This document shows positions 1-6,493 of a stretch of DNA of 11,630 nt, one piece after another. The stretch comes from an uncultured Actinoplanes sp. (GTDB lineage Bacteria > Actinomycetota > Actinomycetes > Mycobacteriales > Micromonosporaceae): contig NZ_CAKUCL010000237.1 of assembly GCF_934643405.1 (NCBI RefSeq), forward strand, positions 1 through 11,630, given 5' to 3'. Position 1 is the stretch's first letter, and each line of letters starts with the position of its first letter. The notes beneath the pieces were generated by a model. That model was not told where the DNA came from. It did no database searches and saw nothing but the letters and a program-made list of their open reading frames with translations. The translations under genes were made by a program, and so were the position numbers.

Positions 1-1
1 C

Positions 2-664
2 GGCGCCCCCGCGCAACCGGGCACCATCCCGGTGCCGGAGGCGGTCACCGCGACGCCGGCCGCCGTTCCCGCCAACCCGATCGACCCGGCCACCGCCCGG
101 CCGGTGGCGCCCGACGGCACCGCCACCGTCGGCGCCCTGGGTCAGCCCGGCCTGGCCGGGGTCACCGGACCGCAGGCCACCGCTCCGGCCGCGCCCGCGG
201 CCGAGGCGGCGCCCATCGCCTCGCCGGTGCCGACCCCGCCCGCCGCCGCCCAGGTCGCTCTGCGGATCGCCCCGCTGCGGCTGGACGCGGACGGCGTACA
301 CCGTCTGACCGTGCATCTCCACCCCGTGGACCTGGGACCGGTCCAGGTGGTCGCGGAGATCCGCAACGGCGACATCAACCTTCAGCTGACCGGCACCACC
401 GACGCGGGCACCGCGGCCCTGCGCGACTCGCTCGCCGAGCTCAGGCGCGAGCTGGAGGACTCCGGCTTCGGCAACTGCACGCTGGATCTGCGGCAGGGCA
501 ATCCGCAGCAGGAGCAGGCCCGGCAGTTCGCCGCGGCCGGTTACGGCGCGCTCGGCCGGCGCGACGCGGGTCCGTCCGGGGCCGACGGTCCGGCCACGCC
601 GGAGACCACGCCCACGGTCCGGCGGGCGGCACCGGGCAGCGGCCGTCTCGACGTACAGGCCTGA
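2..664 (+). CDS. fliK: Flagellar hook-length control protein FliK, C-terminal part (5' end outside window)
   Basis: The frame is open from base 2 to the TGA at 662-664, giving 220 visible residues; the true start lies upstream, so the GTG at 32 is not taken as the start. Visible residues 1-85 are Ala/Pro/Thr-rich and probably disordered. Residues about 87-166 match the FliK C-terminal (Flg_hook) domain: the core motif LHPVDLGPVQV (106-116) is followed by a beta-strand pair and an amphipathic helix, LRDSLAELRRELEDSG. A polar Gly/Pro/Arg tail closes the protein. FliK is a secreted ruler; its C-terminal domain contacts the FlhB cytoplasmic domain and switches export from hook to filament substrates. 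It is the only plus-strand gene here and converges on the minus-strand operon, so it is probably the last or a late gene of a separate flagellar transcript. The assignment rests on the C-terminal domain and context, as FliK N-termini vary widely. Confidence 0.85.
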   Translation, partial: GAPAQPGTIPVPEAVTATPAAVPANPIDPATARPVAPDGTATVGALGQPGLAGVTGPQATAPAAPAAEAAPIASPVPTPPAAAQVALRIAPLRLDADGVHRLTVHLHPVDLGPVQVVAEIRNGDINLQLTGTTDAGTAALRDSLAELRRELEDSGFGNCTLDLRQGNPQQEQARQFAAAGYGALGRRDAGPSGADGPATPETTPTVRRAAPGSGRLDVQA

Positions 665-668
665 AAGC

Positions 669-704
669 GGGAAGGACCGGCGGCCGATGCCGCCGGTCCT
701 TCCC
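669..704. terminator. Strong hairpin, likely bidirectional terminator between converging operons
   Basis: A perfect 16-bp inverted repeat (arms 669-684 and 689-704, arm core GGGAAGGACCGG) encloses a 4-nt loop CGAT. It starts 4 bp after the fliK stop and lies 43 bp beyond the stop of the last minus-strand gene. There is no clear T-run on either side, which is common for actinobacterial terminators. Its place between two converging gene ends supports termination in both directions. Confidence 0.8.
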
Positions 705-710
705 TCTGCC

Positions 711-762
711 TACCGATTGATCAGCCGGTCTTCCCCTACCGGTCGATCAGCCGGGCTTCTCC
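711..762. repeat. Imperfect 26-bp tandem duplication at the end of the small membrane gene
   Basis: Bases 711-736 and 737-762 are two adjacent 26-bp copies that match at 22 of 26 positions; both contain GATCAGCCGG. The right copy holds the last codons and TGA stop of the minus-strand gene at 747-989. The left copy lies just beyond that stop. It looks like a duplication of the gene's 3' end that has since drifted. Confidence 0.7.
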
Positions 763-989
763 ACCTCGAGCGGAGTCGGTGTCACCGGAGTGCCCGTCTC
801 CTTCTCGTCCGCCTTGCTGCCGTAGCCCGCCGTGACGAAACGCAGACCCGCCACCAGCACGGCGGCGATCGGCACCGCGATGATGAACCTGATCAGCACG
901 TCGGTGAGCTCGAGCTGGTCGAGCACAAAGCGGTACCACGCCGGTGCACTGATCACCAGCGCGAACAGCAGGACCGACGGACGGATCAC
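747..989 (-). CDS. Small two-helix membrane protein of unknown function, last gene of the operon
   Basis: This gene encodes 80 residues from a GTG start at 989 whose GTGA overlaps the TGA of the flhF-like gene (986-989), a typical coupled start. I do not recognise the family. Two hydrophobic stretches are visible, roughly residues 5-23 (containing LLFALVISAPAW) and 31-54 (containing FIIAVPIAAVLVAG). They are followed by a polar tail rich in Lys, Glu, Thr and Pro (about 57-80) that is probably cytoplasmic or disordered. The size and helix count resemble FliQ (about 89 residues, two helices), and fliQ is missing from its usual place, but the QAxTQI and LSFxPKI motifs of FliQ are not present, so I do not call it FliQ. 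Its position at the end of the export-gate operon suggests a flagellum-related role. A longer reading of this frame reaching back to 1295 merely runs through the flhF-like gene and was not accepted. Confidence 0.65.
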   Translation of the reverse strand: MIRPSVLLFALVISAPAWYRFVLDQLELTDVLIRFIIAVPIAAVLVAGLRFVTAGYGSKADEKETGTPVTPTPLEVEKPG

Positions 990-2515
990 TGACGCACCGA
1001 ACGGGTCACCCGGCGGGGCGCCGCCTTCACCGGCATCACGTCGGACGCGATCCGCGCGCAGAGCATGGCGGCCCAGGCGTGCGGCGTGGCCGGCTTGCCG
1101 TCCAGCGAGTAGATCGGCATGTCCAGCCCGAGCACCGAGGCCGGGTCGGCGGTGAGTTCCACGCTGTGCACCACGAGCGCCTCGACCTCGCCGAGTGTGC
1201 GCAGGTGGCGGGCCGTGTCGGCGGTCTTGCGGGTGGCGTCGACGACGGCCCACAGCGCGGTGGCGCCGAGCGCGTCGCACATGTCGTTGATCCACAGCGG
1301 GTCGGTGCCGCCGACCGGCGCGTCCATCACGACGATCCAGGCGTTCTCGGCGCTGTGCAGCTTCTCGACGCGCGACGCGGCTGCCTCCGGCGTGGAGATC
1401 AGCCGAGAGGAGTGCAGCCCGGTGCCGGCCGTCGACGCCGCCGCGAGCAGGAGGTGGTTCTCCGGCACGCCGATCTGGTCGAGCATCTGCCGGGCGATCA
1501 TCACGCCGAGGTTGAGGTCGCCGGCGAGCACCAGGATCTCGCCGGGCCCGTCCGGGATCGCCGGCGCCGAGGGGCGTGCGGCGAGCACGCTCAGGACTCC
1601 GGCGTACGTGTCGCCGCCGGTGATCTGGCTGGCCATGGCTTCCGGCATGCCGACCGAGATGAGGTTGCGCACCACCGGGTCGTTGTCGGTCACCGTGCTG
1701 CTGGGCACCGCGGAGGCCGGCGGCGAGACCTGGTCGGCCTTCAACCCGTACGTCTCGGCCGCCGACGGGACGGGCGCGGGCGGATCGATCTCGACCTCAC
1801 TCGGCGAGAGCCCGCCGATGCGGTCCGCCAGGCTCGGCGTCGAGGCTTTCGGGCCCGGCGCCGGTGGCGCGGGCGGTGCCGACGTGGGGGCCGGCGTGGA
1901 CTGCGTCGGCTTCGGGTTGACCGGCGTCTCGGCGGCCGGGGCCGGTCGGAACGGCCGGACCGTCGGCACCTCCTCGCGCGGCGGCTTGGCCTTCGACGGC
2001 CGCTCGATCTCGGTGTGGCCGGAGGCGTCCAGCCCCGCCATCAGCTCGGCGAAGGCGGCTCCGGTGTCGCCGAACGCGGCCGAGCGGCCCTCGTCGGCGC
2101 CGAAGCTGTTCTCGGCCATGGGCTGCGGCGGCAGGTCGGCGGCCGGCCGGGTGGCCGTGCCGAAGGTCGCCGGTGTGATGTTGCGCGGCGACGCCGTACC
2201 GAAACCGGTGTTGCGGGCGGCGGGCGCCCTCGGCTCATCCAGCCGGTCCCCGGATTCGGCCCGTTCCAGGAGCCGTTCCAAAGTGTGGCCGTTGTCGGCG
2301 TTCTTCGATCGCTGTGCCATGTCGCTCCTGTCCCCGGTCGATTCGTCCGGAACCTCGACGGAAAGCTCGTAATGCTGTTTCGCGAAGAAGCCCCCGACCC
2401 CGCCACTTCGGACCTTGTCGGCGGAGATGATCCGGACACGGGAGCCGTACTCATCGCGTACTTGAGCCAGTAGTGGCTCGATGGCCGGTCCCTCAAGCAG
2501 CACCCGCGTAGGCAC
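986..2515 (-). CDS. FlhF-like protein with degenerate SRP-type GTPase domain
   Basis: This 509-residue protein starts at a GTG lying 23 bp inside the end of flhA. Residues 1-55 resemble the FlhF N-terminal region: a short helix, YGSRVRIISADKVRSGG, then GGFFAKQHYELSVEV. Residues about 56-275 are a low-complexity linker rich in Pro, Ala, Ser and Thr. Residues about 280-495 fit the N-domain plus G-domain layout of SRP-family GTPases, but the nucleotide-binding motifs are lost. The P-loop position reads LVLAGDLNLGV (328-338) with no GKT/S. The DTAG position reads MDAPVGG (397-403), and the TKLDE position reads VHSVELT (449-455). Real FlhF is a GTPase that sets the place and number of polar flagella and usually lies directly after flhA, as here. 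I infer a non-hydrolysing FlhF relative, perhaps a scaffold at the assembly site. No symbol is given because GTPase function is doubtful. Confidence 0.7.
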   Translation of the reverse strand: MPTRVLLEGPAIEPLLAQVRDEYGSRVRIISADKVRSGGVGGFFAKQHYELSVEVPDESTGDRSDMAQRSKNADNGHTLERLLERAESGDRLDEPRAPAARNTGFGTASPRNITPATFGTATRPAADLPPQPMAENSFGADEGRSAAFGDTGAAFAELMAGLDASGHTEIERPSKAKPPREEVPTVRPFRPAPAAETPVNPKPTQSTPAPTSAPPAPPAPGPKASTPSLADRIGGLSPSEVEIDPPAPVPSAAETYGLKADQVSPPASAVPSSTVTDNDPVVRNLISVGMPEAMASQITGGDTYAGVLSVLAARPSAPAIPDGPGEILVLAGDLNLGVMIARQMLDQIGVPENHLLLAAASTAGTGLHSSRLISTPEAAASRVEKLHSAENAWIVVMDAPVGGTDPLWINDMCDALGATALWAVVDATRKTADTARHLRTLGEVEALVVHSVELTADPASVLGLDMPIYSLDGKPATPHAWAAMLCARIASDVMPVKAAPRRVTRSVRQ

Positions 2516-4535
2516 CGTTCACCACCCCTATCGTTTCGATCTGTGCTGTGGAACCAGAGATTTCGCCGTACGACAGCACCTGCACCCGGCGCGAACCGGC
2601 GCGCAGTAGTCGCATCAGTGGCAGCCGCAGCTGTGGAGAGCAGGCCAGCACGGGCGAGAGGCCCTGCTGTTCCGCGGTCTCGGCCAGGCGGGCGGCTTCG
2701 CTGACGATGGCCTCGGCACGCATGCCGTCGATCGCCATGAAGGCGCCCGTCTCACTGGGCCGCAGCGATTCGAGCAGTTGTTGCTCGAGCATGGGGTCGA
2801 GGGTGATCACCGTGAGCCGGCCGCCGGTCGCGTACTGGGCGGCGATGGCCGGGCCGAGCGCGGAGCGGGCCGCCTCGATCAGGCCGTCGGGGTCGACGGA
2901 GACCTTCGCTCGCAGGGAGAGCGCCTCGAAGATACGAACCAGGTCGCGGATCGGCACACCCTCGTCCAGCAGTCCCTGCAGCACCTTCTGGATCTGGCCC
3001 AGGCTGAGCAGGGACGGGGTGAGCTCCTCCACGACCACCGGATGGGTGCGCTTGACCATCTCGGTCAGCGCCCGCACGTCCTCGCGGCCGAGCAGCCGGC
3101 TCGCGTTGGTCCGGACCACCTCGGCCAGGTGCGTGATGATCACGCTGGCCCGGTCGACGACCGTGGCGCCGGACAGCTCGGCCTGATAGTGCAGTTCGGC
3201 CGGCACCCACTTGCCGGGCAGGCCGAACACCGGCTCGATCCCGGCCCGGCCGGGCAGGCCCTGGAGGCCCTCGCCGATCGCCAGGACGGTCCCGGGCGGC
3301 GCCTCGCCGGTGCCGGCGTCGGTGCCGGAGATCCGGATGGCGTACGAGGAGAGGGGCAGATCGAGGTCGTCGCGGGTGCGGACCGGGGGCATGATCACGC
3401 CGAGTTCCATGGCCATCTTGCGGCGCAGCGCGCGAACCCGGTCCAGCAGGTCGCCGCTGCTCGCGTCGACCAGGTCGACCAGGTCCGGGGAGAGGGCGAG
3501 CTCCAGCGGGTCGACCCGCATCTCGCCGAGCAGCTGTTCCGGGGAGTCGGGGGCCGGCATGTCGACCACCTCGGGGGCCGCGGCCTCGATCTCCGGCTCC
3601 GGGTCCTTGATCCGTTGCGCCAGCACCAGCACCGTCACGCCGACCACCAGGAACGGAACCTTGGGCAGGCCCGGGATGACGCACAGGGCGAGCGCGGCGC
3701 CGCCGCCGATGCGCAGCGCCAGCTTGTTCTGGCTGAGTTGCGCGGTGACGCTGGCGCCCATGTCGCCGGTGGTGGCCGAGCGGGTCACGATCAGACCGGT
3801 GGCCACCGAGAGCAGCAGCGCCGGCACCTGGGAGACCAGGCCGTCGCCGATGCTCAGCATGCTGTAGTGGTTCATCGCGTCGGCCGGGGCCATGCCCTGC
3901 TGGAGCACGCCGACCGCGAAGCCGCCGATCAGGTTGATCAGCGTGATGATGATGGCGGCGATCGCGTCGCCCTTGACGAACTTGGAACCGCCGTCCATCG
4001 CGCCGTAGAACTCCGCCTCGGCGGCCACCTCGGCGCGGCGCCTCTTGGCGCCCTCCTCGTCGATCAGTCCGGCGTTGAGGTCGGCGTCGATCGCCATCTG
4101 CTTGCCGGGCATGGCGTCGAGCGTGAAACGGGCGCCGACCTCGGCGACCCGCTCGGCACCCTTGGTCACCACGATCATCTGGACGATCACCAGGATCGAG
4201 AAGATGACCAGACCGATGACCAGGTTGCCACCGACGACGAAGCTGCCGAACGCGTGGATCACCTTTCCGGCGTCGCCGTCGCGCAGCACCAGCCGGGTGG
4301 CGCTGATGTTGAGGGCGAGCCGGAACAGCGTGGCGACCAGCAACAGCGCGGGGAAGACCGAGAAGTCCAGCGGCTTCTGAACGAACATGCTGGTCAGCAG
4401 GACGAGCAGGGCGACCGTGATGTTCAGCGCGATGAACATGTCGAGCAGGAAGGTCGGCAGCGGGACGACCATCATGATGATGATGCCGATGACCCCGATG
4501 GGTACGGCAAGCCTGCTGACGTTGCGGTTCTTCAC
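2493..4535 (-). CDS. flhA: Flagellar type III export gate protein FlhA
   Basis: FlhA is the large export-gate component that uses the proton motive force and docks chaperone-substrate complexes on a cytoplasmic ring. From the GTG at 4535 the protein has 680 residues, close to the usual length near 690. The N-terminal half carries a series of membrane helices, including PLPTFLLDMFIALNITVALL and FRLALNISATRLVL. The FHIPEP family signature lies at about residues 129-152, with the cores EVGARFTLDAMPGKQM and IDAD. From about residue 310 the chain is the soluble cytoplasmic domain, containing WVPAELHYQAELSGATVVD and the THPVVVEELTPSLLSLGQIQKVLQGLL region. A TTG at 4601 would add 22 residues, but the GTG at 4535 has a GGAAGG ribosome site and places KNRNVSRLAVP directly before the first helix. 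It follows flhB after about 100 bp and overlaps the flhF-like gene by 23 bp. Confidence 0.95.
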   Translation of the reverse strand: MKNRNVSRLAVPIGVIGIIIMMVVPLPTFLLDMFIALNITVALLVLLTSMFVQKPLDFSVFPALLLVATLFRLALNISATRLVLRDGDAGKVIHAFGSFVVGGNLVIGLVIFSILVIVQMIVVTKGAERVAEVGARFTLDAMPGKQMAIDADLNAGLIDEEGAKRRRAEVAAEAEFYGAMDGGSKFVKGDAIAAIIITLINLIGGFAVGVLQQGMAPADAMNHYSMLSIGDGLVSQVPALLLSVATGLIVTRSATTGDMGASVTAQLSQNKLALRIGGGAALALCVIPGLPKVPFLVVGVTVLVLAQRIKDPEPEIEAAAPEVVDMPAPDSPEQLLGEMRVDPLELALSPDLVDLVDASSGDLLDRVRALRRKMAMELGVIMPPVRTRDDLDLPLSSYAIRISGTDAGTGEAPPGTVLAIGEGLQGLPGRAGIEPVFGLPGKWVPAELHYQAELSGATVVDRASVIITHLAEVVRTNASRLLGREDVRALTEMVKRTHPVVVEELTPSLLSLGQIQKVLQGLLDEGVPIRDLVRIFEALSLRAKVSVDPDGLIEAARSALGPAIAAQYATGGRLTVITLDPMLEQQLLESLRPSETGAFMAIDGMRAEAIVSEAARLAETAEQQGLSPVLACSPQLRLPLMRLLRAGSRRVQVLSYGEISGSTAQIETIGVVNGAYAGAA
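2525..2529 (-). promoter_or_regulatory. Ribosome binding site for the flhF-like gene
   Basis: On the minus strand AGGGG lies 9 nt before the GTG at 2515, inside the last codons of flhA. This supports the start that gives a 23-bp overlap with flhA and translational coupling between the two. Confidence 0.5.
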
Positions 4536-4635
4536 GGCACCTTCCGTAACCGGTGATGTACGCGGTGTGACTACACTCGAACCCGATGATCCCCCGATCA
4601 AAAGACCGATGTGAGGAAATCTCCTAAATCTTCGG
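4536..4635 (-). other. 100-bp gap between flhB and flhA
   Basis: This is one of only two gaps over 100 bp in the minus-strand operon; most junctions overlap or nearly touch. It is visibly less GC-rich than the genes on either side. It contains the short dyad TGATC-CCCC-GATCA (4587-4600) and a near-palindrome GGAAATCTCC (4615-4624). I see no convincing -35/-10 pair: a TTGATC on the minus strand has no well-spaced -10 box. It could hold an internal promoter, an operator, or nothing. Confidence 0.3.
4540..4545 (-). promoter_or_regulatory. Ribosome binding site that decides the flhA start
   Basis: GGAAGG on the minus strand lies 4 nt before the GTG at 4535. The upstream in-frame TTG at 4601 has no comparable site, so the shorter flhA is preferred. 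Confidence 0.55.
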
Positions 4636-5727
4636 TTATGCGGCTGCTGTGGCGGAGTTAGGGCTGCGATGCAACCCGGCAGCCGACCCCCGTGACTTCA
4701 GGCTCATCACGAACGCCAGCACCTTTGCCACCGCGCCGAAGAACTCGGCCGGGATCTCCGCGCCCACCTCGGTGCCGGAGTGCAGGGCGCGGGCGAGCGG
4801 CACGTCCTGCACCATCGGGACGCGGTGCTCGGCGGCCAGCTCGCGGATCTTGGTGGCGATCGGGCCCTGGCCCTTGGCGACGACCCGCGGCGCGCCCTTC
4901 GACGGCTCGTAGCGCAGCGCCACCGCCACGTGGGTCGGGTTGACCAGCACCACGTCGGCGGTGGGCACGTCGGCCATCTGCCGGTTGCGGGCCATCGCCA
5001 TCTGCCGGGCGCGGATCTGCGCCTTGACCAGCGGGTCGCCCTCGGCGTTCTTGTTCTCCTGCTTGACCTCTTCCTTCGTCATCCGCAGCTGCTTGTTGGT
5101 GCGGCGGCGGACCACGAAGTAGTCGGCGGCGGCCATCACGATGCCGGCCGCCGCGGCCGCGCGGATGAGGCCGATGGTGGCGTCCTTGACCACCCCGAGC
5201 AGCGAGGCGAGCGGCAGGTGACCGGCGTCCATCAGGGTCGGCACCACGTCCTTGGTGGTGCTGTACAGCACGCCGGCCAGCACGCTGGTCTTGATCAGGG
5301 CCTTGGTGCCCTCCCACAGCGACTGCGGCCCGAACATCTTCTTGATGCCGGGCAGCGGGTTGAGCCGGCTGAACTTCGGGATGAACAGCTTGGTGGCGAC
5401 CCGGATACCGCCCTGGGCGCCGGCCGCCGCGACACCGACCGCCATCATGGTCATGGACAGCGGCAGCACCGCCCAGGCCGCGGCCATCATCGCCTGCTTG
5501 CAGATGGCGAGGGCCTGAGCCGGCTCCGGGTCGGCGATCACGTCCGGGATCTGGGCGGTCAGCTCGCGCGCGTGGTCCATGGCCGAGCCGAGCGTGCGGG
5601 GCAGCATGATGCTGGCGGCCAGCATGCCGAACCAGGCGCCGAGGTCCTGGGTGCGGCCGATCTGGCCTTCGCGCTTGGCCTTCTTCAGCTTCTGTTGAGT
5701 CGGCTGTTCGGTCTTCTCGCCGGACAT
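4636..5727 (-). CDS. flhB: Flagellar export switch protein FlhB
   Basis: FlhB belongs to the export gate and sets substrate specificity, changing after self-cleavage from rod/hook to filament substrates. The 363 residues begin MSGEKTEQPTQQKLKKAKREG, the standard FlhB opening (E-K-T-E-x-P-T-x-x-K-L-x-x-A-R/K-x-x-G). Hydrophobic segments follow at about 31-45, 80-105, 145-160 and 180-205. The cytoplasmic part holds the autocleavage motif NPTH at 263-266 within VVLVNPTHVAVALRY; cleavage is expected between N263 and P264. The later motif PRVVAKGQGPIATKIRELAAEH is also typical. The ATG at 5727 comes 1 nt after the fliR stop (TGAGATG), with a G-rich GGGGGG sequence just upstream, so the two are probably coupled. 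The C-terminal tail after about residue 345 is polar and variable. FliK, whose gene ends at the left of this window, is the expected partner of the cleaved domain. Confidence 0.96.
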   Translation of the reverse strand: MSGEKTEQPTQQKLKKAKREGQIGRTQDLGAWFGMLAASIMLPRTLGSAMDHARELTAQIPDVIADPEPAQALAICKQAMMAAAWAVLPLSMTMMAVGVAAAGAQGGIRVATKLFIPKFSRLNPLPGIKKMFGPQSLWEGTKALIKTSVLAGVLYSTTKDVVPTLMDAGHLPLASLLGVVKDATIGLIRAAAAAGIVMAAADYFVVRRRTNKQLRMTKEEVKQENKNAEGDPLVKAQIRARQMAMARNRQMADVPTADVVLVNPTHVAVALRYEPSKGAPRVVAKGQGPIATKIRELAAEHRVPMVQDVPLARALHSGTEVGAEIPAEFFGAVAKVLAFVMSLKSRGSAAGLHRSPNSATAAA

Positions 5728-5728
5728 C

Positions 5729-6493
5729 TCACCCCCCGCTGAGCTTGACCACCGCGTTGGTCGCCTGCTCGACCAGCGTTTCGATCACCCGCGGCAGCGT
5801 GGTGATGGCCAGGCCGGACAGCAGGAGGACCATCATGATCTTGGCTGGGAAGCCGAGCTGGAACGCGTTGAGCGCGGGCGCGACCCGGTTCAGCAGACCG
5901 AACGCGACGTCGGTCAGGAACAGCACGGCGACCAGCGGACCGGCGATCTGCAGCGCCGCGACGAACATCTCGGCCACGCCCTTGAGCAGCAGCTCGCTGA
6001 ATGTCGTCAGATTCAGCGACATGTTCAGCGGCAGCGTCCGGAACGACTGCAGGAAGCCGCGCAGGATCAGCTGATGCCCCTCGCTGGCGAACAGGATCGT
6101 GACCGCGACCAGGTTGTAGAACCGGCCGAACACCGAACTCTGGTTCAGCGACAGCGGGTCGTAGCCCATGGCCAGGGTGAAGCCGCCGAACAGGTCGAGC
6201 AGGTCGCCGGCCGCCTGCAACGCGGCGAACAGCAGGGCGGTGACGAAGCCCAGGCCGGCGCCGACGAAGACCTGGAGGGCGGCGCTGGCGATGATGTCCG
6301 AGGTCTCCAGCGACGGGATCGTGCCACGAAGGTACGGCGCGAGCGGCAGGGTCAGCCCGACCGACAGCAACGCCTTGATCGTGCCGGGGATGAGCCGTGA
6401 GTTGAACGGCGGGCTGATCATCATCCAGGCGCCGGTGCGCACCGCGCCCAGCATCAGGGCGAGGAAGTCCGCGATCGGGACGTCCCAGTTCAT
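5729..6493 (-). CDS. fliR: Flagellar export gate protein FliR
   Basis: The 254-residue length is normal for FliR, which joins FliP and FliQ to form the helical export channel in the basal body. The protein is strongly hydrophobic with several membrane segments. Family features include PFNSRLIPGTIKALLSVGLTL near the start, LGFVTALLFAALQAAGDLLD, the conserved GYDPLSLNQSSVFGRF (110-125), and LNAFQLGFPAKIMM in the last third. The ATG at 6493 overlaps the fliP stop as ATGA (6490-6493). The open frame reaches back to 7504, but that upstream part is a shadow of fliP and has no FliR or FliQ features. In most clusters fliQ lies between fliP and fliR; here there is no space for it. The stop at 5729-5731 is 1 nt from the flhB start. 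Confidence 0.96.
   Translation of the reverse strand: MNWDVPIADFLALMLGAVRTGAWMMISPPFNSRLIPGTIKALLSVGLTLPLAPYLRGTIPSLETSDIIASAALQVFVGAGLGFVTALLFAALQAAGDLLDLFGGFTLAMGYDPLSLNQSSVFGRFYNLVAVTILFASEGHQLILRGFLQSFRTLPLNMSLNLTTFSELLLKGVAEMFVAALQIAGPLVAVLFLTDVAFGLLNRVAPALNAFQLGFPAKIMMVLLLSGLAITTLPRVIETLVEQATNAVVKLSGG

Noticed and set aside
747..989. Calling the small membrane protein FliQ
   Set aside because: The size and two helices fit, but the conserved QAxTQI and LSFxPKI motifs are not there, and the gene is far from fliP and fliR.
990..1295. Longer version of the small membrane protein, starting at 1295
   Set aside because: The added part is an Arg/Gly-rich shadow of the flhF-like gene; the GTG at 989 with the GTGA overlap is the better start.
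1079..2473. Long plus-strand open frame of 464 codons opposite the flhF-like gene
   Set aside because: The product is rich in Arg, Gly, His and Asp with no domain, and the opposite strand has a coupled start and operon context. It is an antisense shadow common in very high-GC DNA.
2778..4556. Long plus-strand open frame of 592 codons opposite flhA
   Set aside because: Low-complexity charged product opposite a clear FlhA; an antisense shadow.
4536..4601. flhA start at the TTG at 4601
   Set aside because: It adds 22 residues with no family similarity; the GTG at 4535 has a GGAAGG site and a normal FlhA N-terminus.
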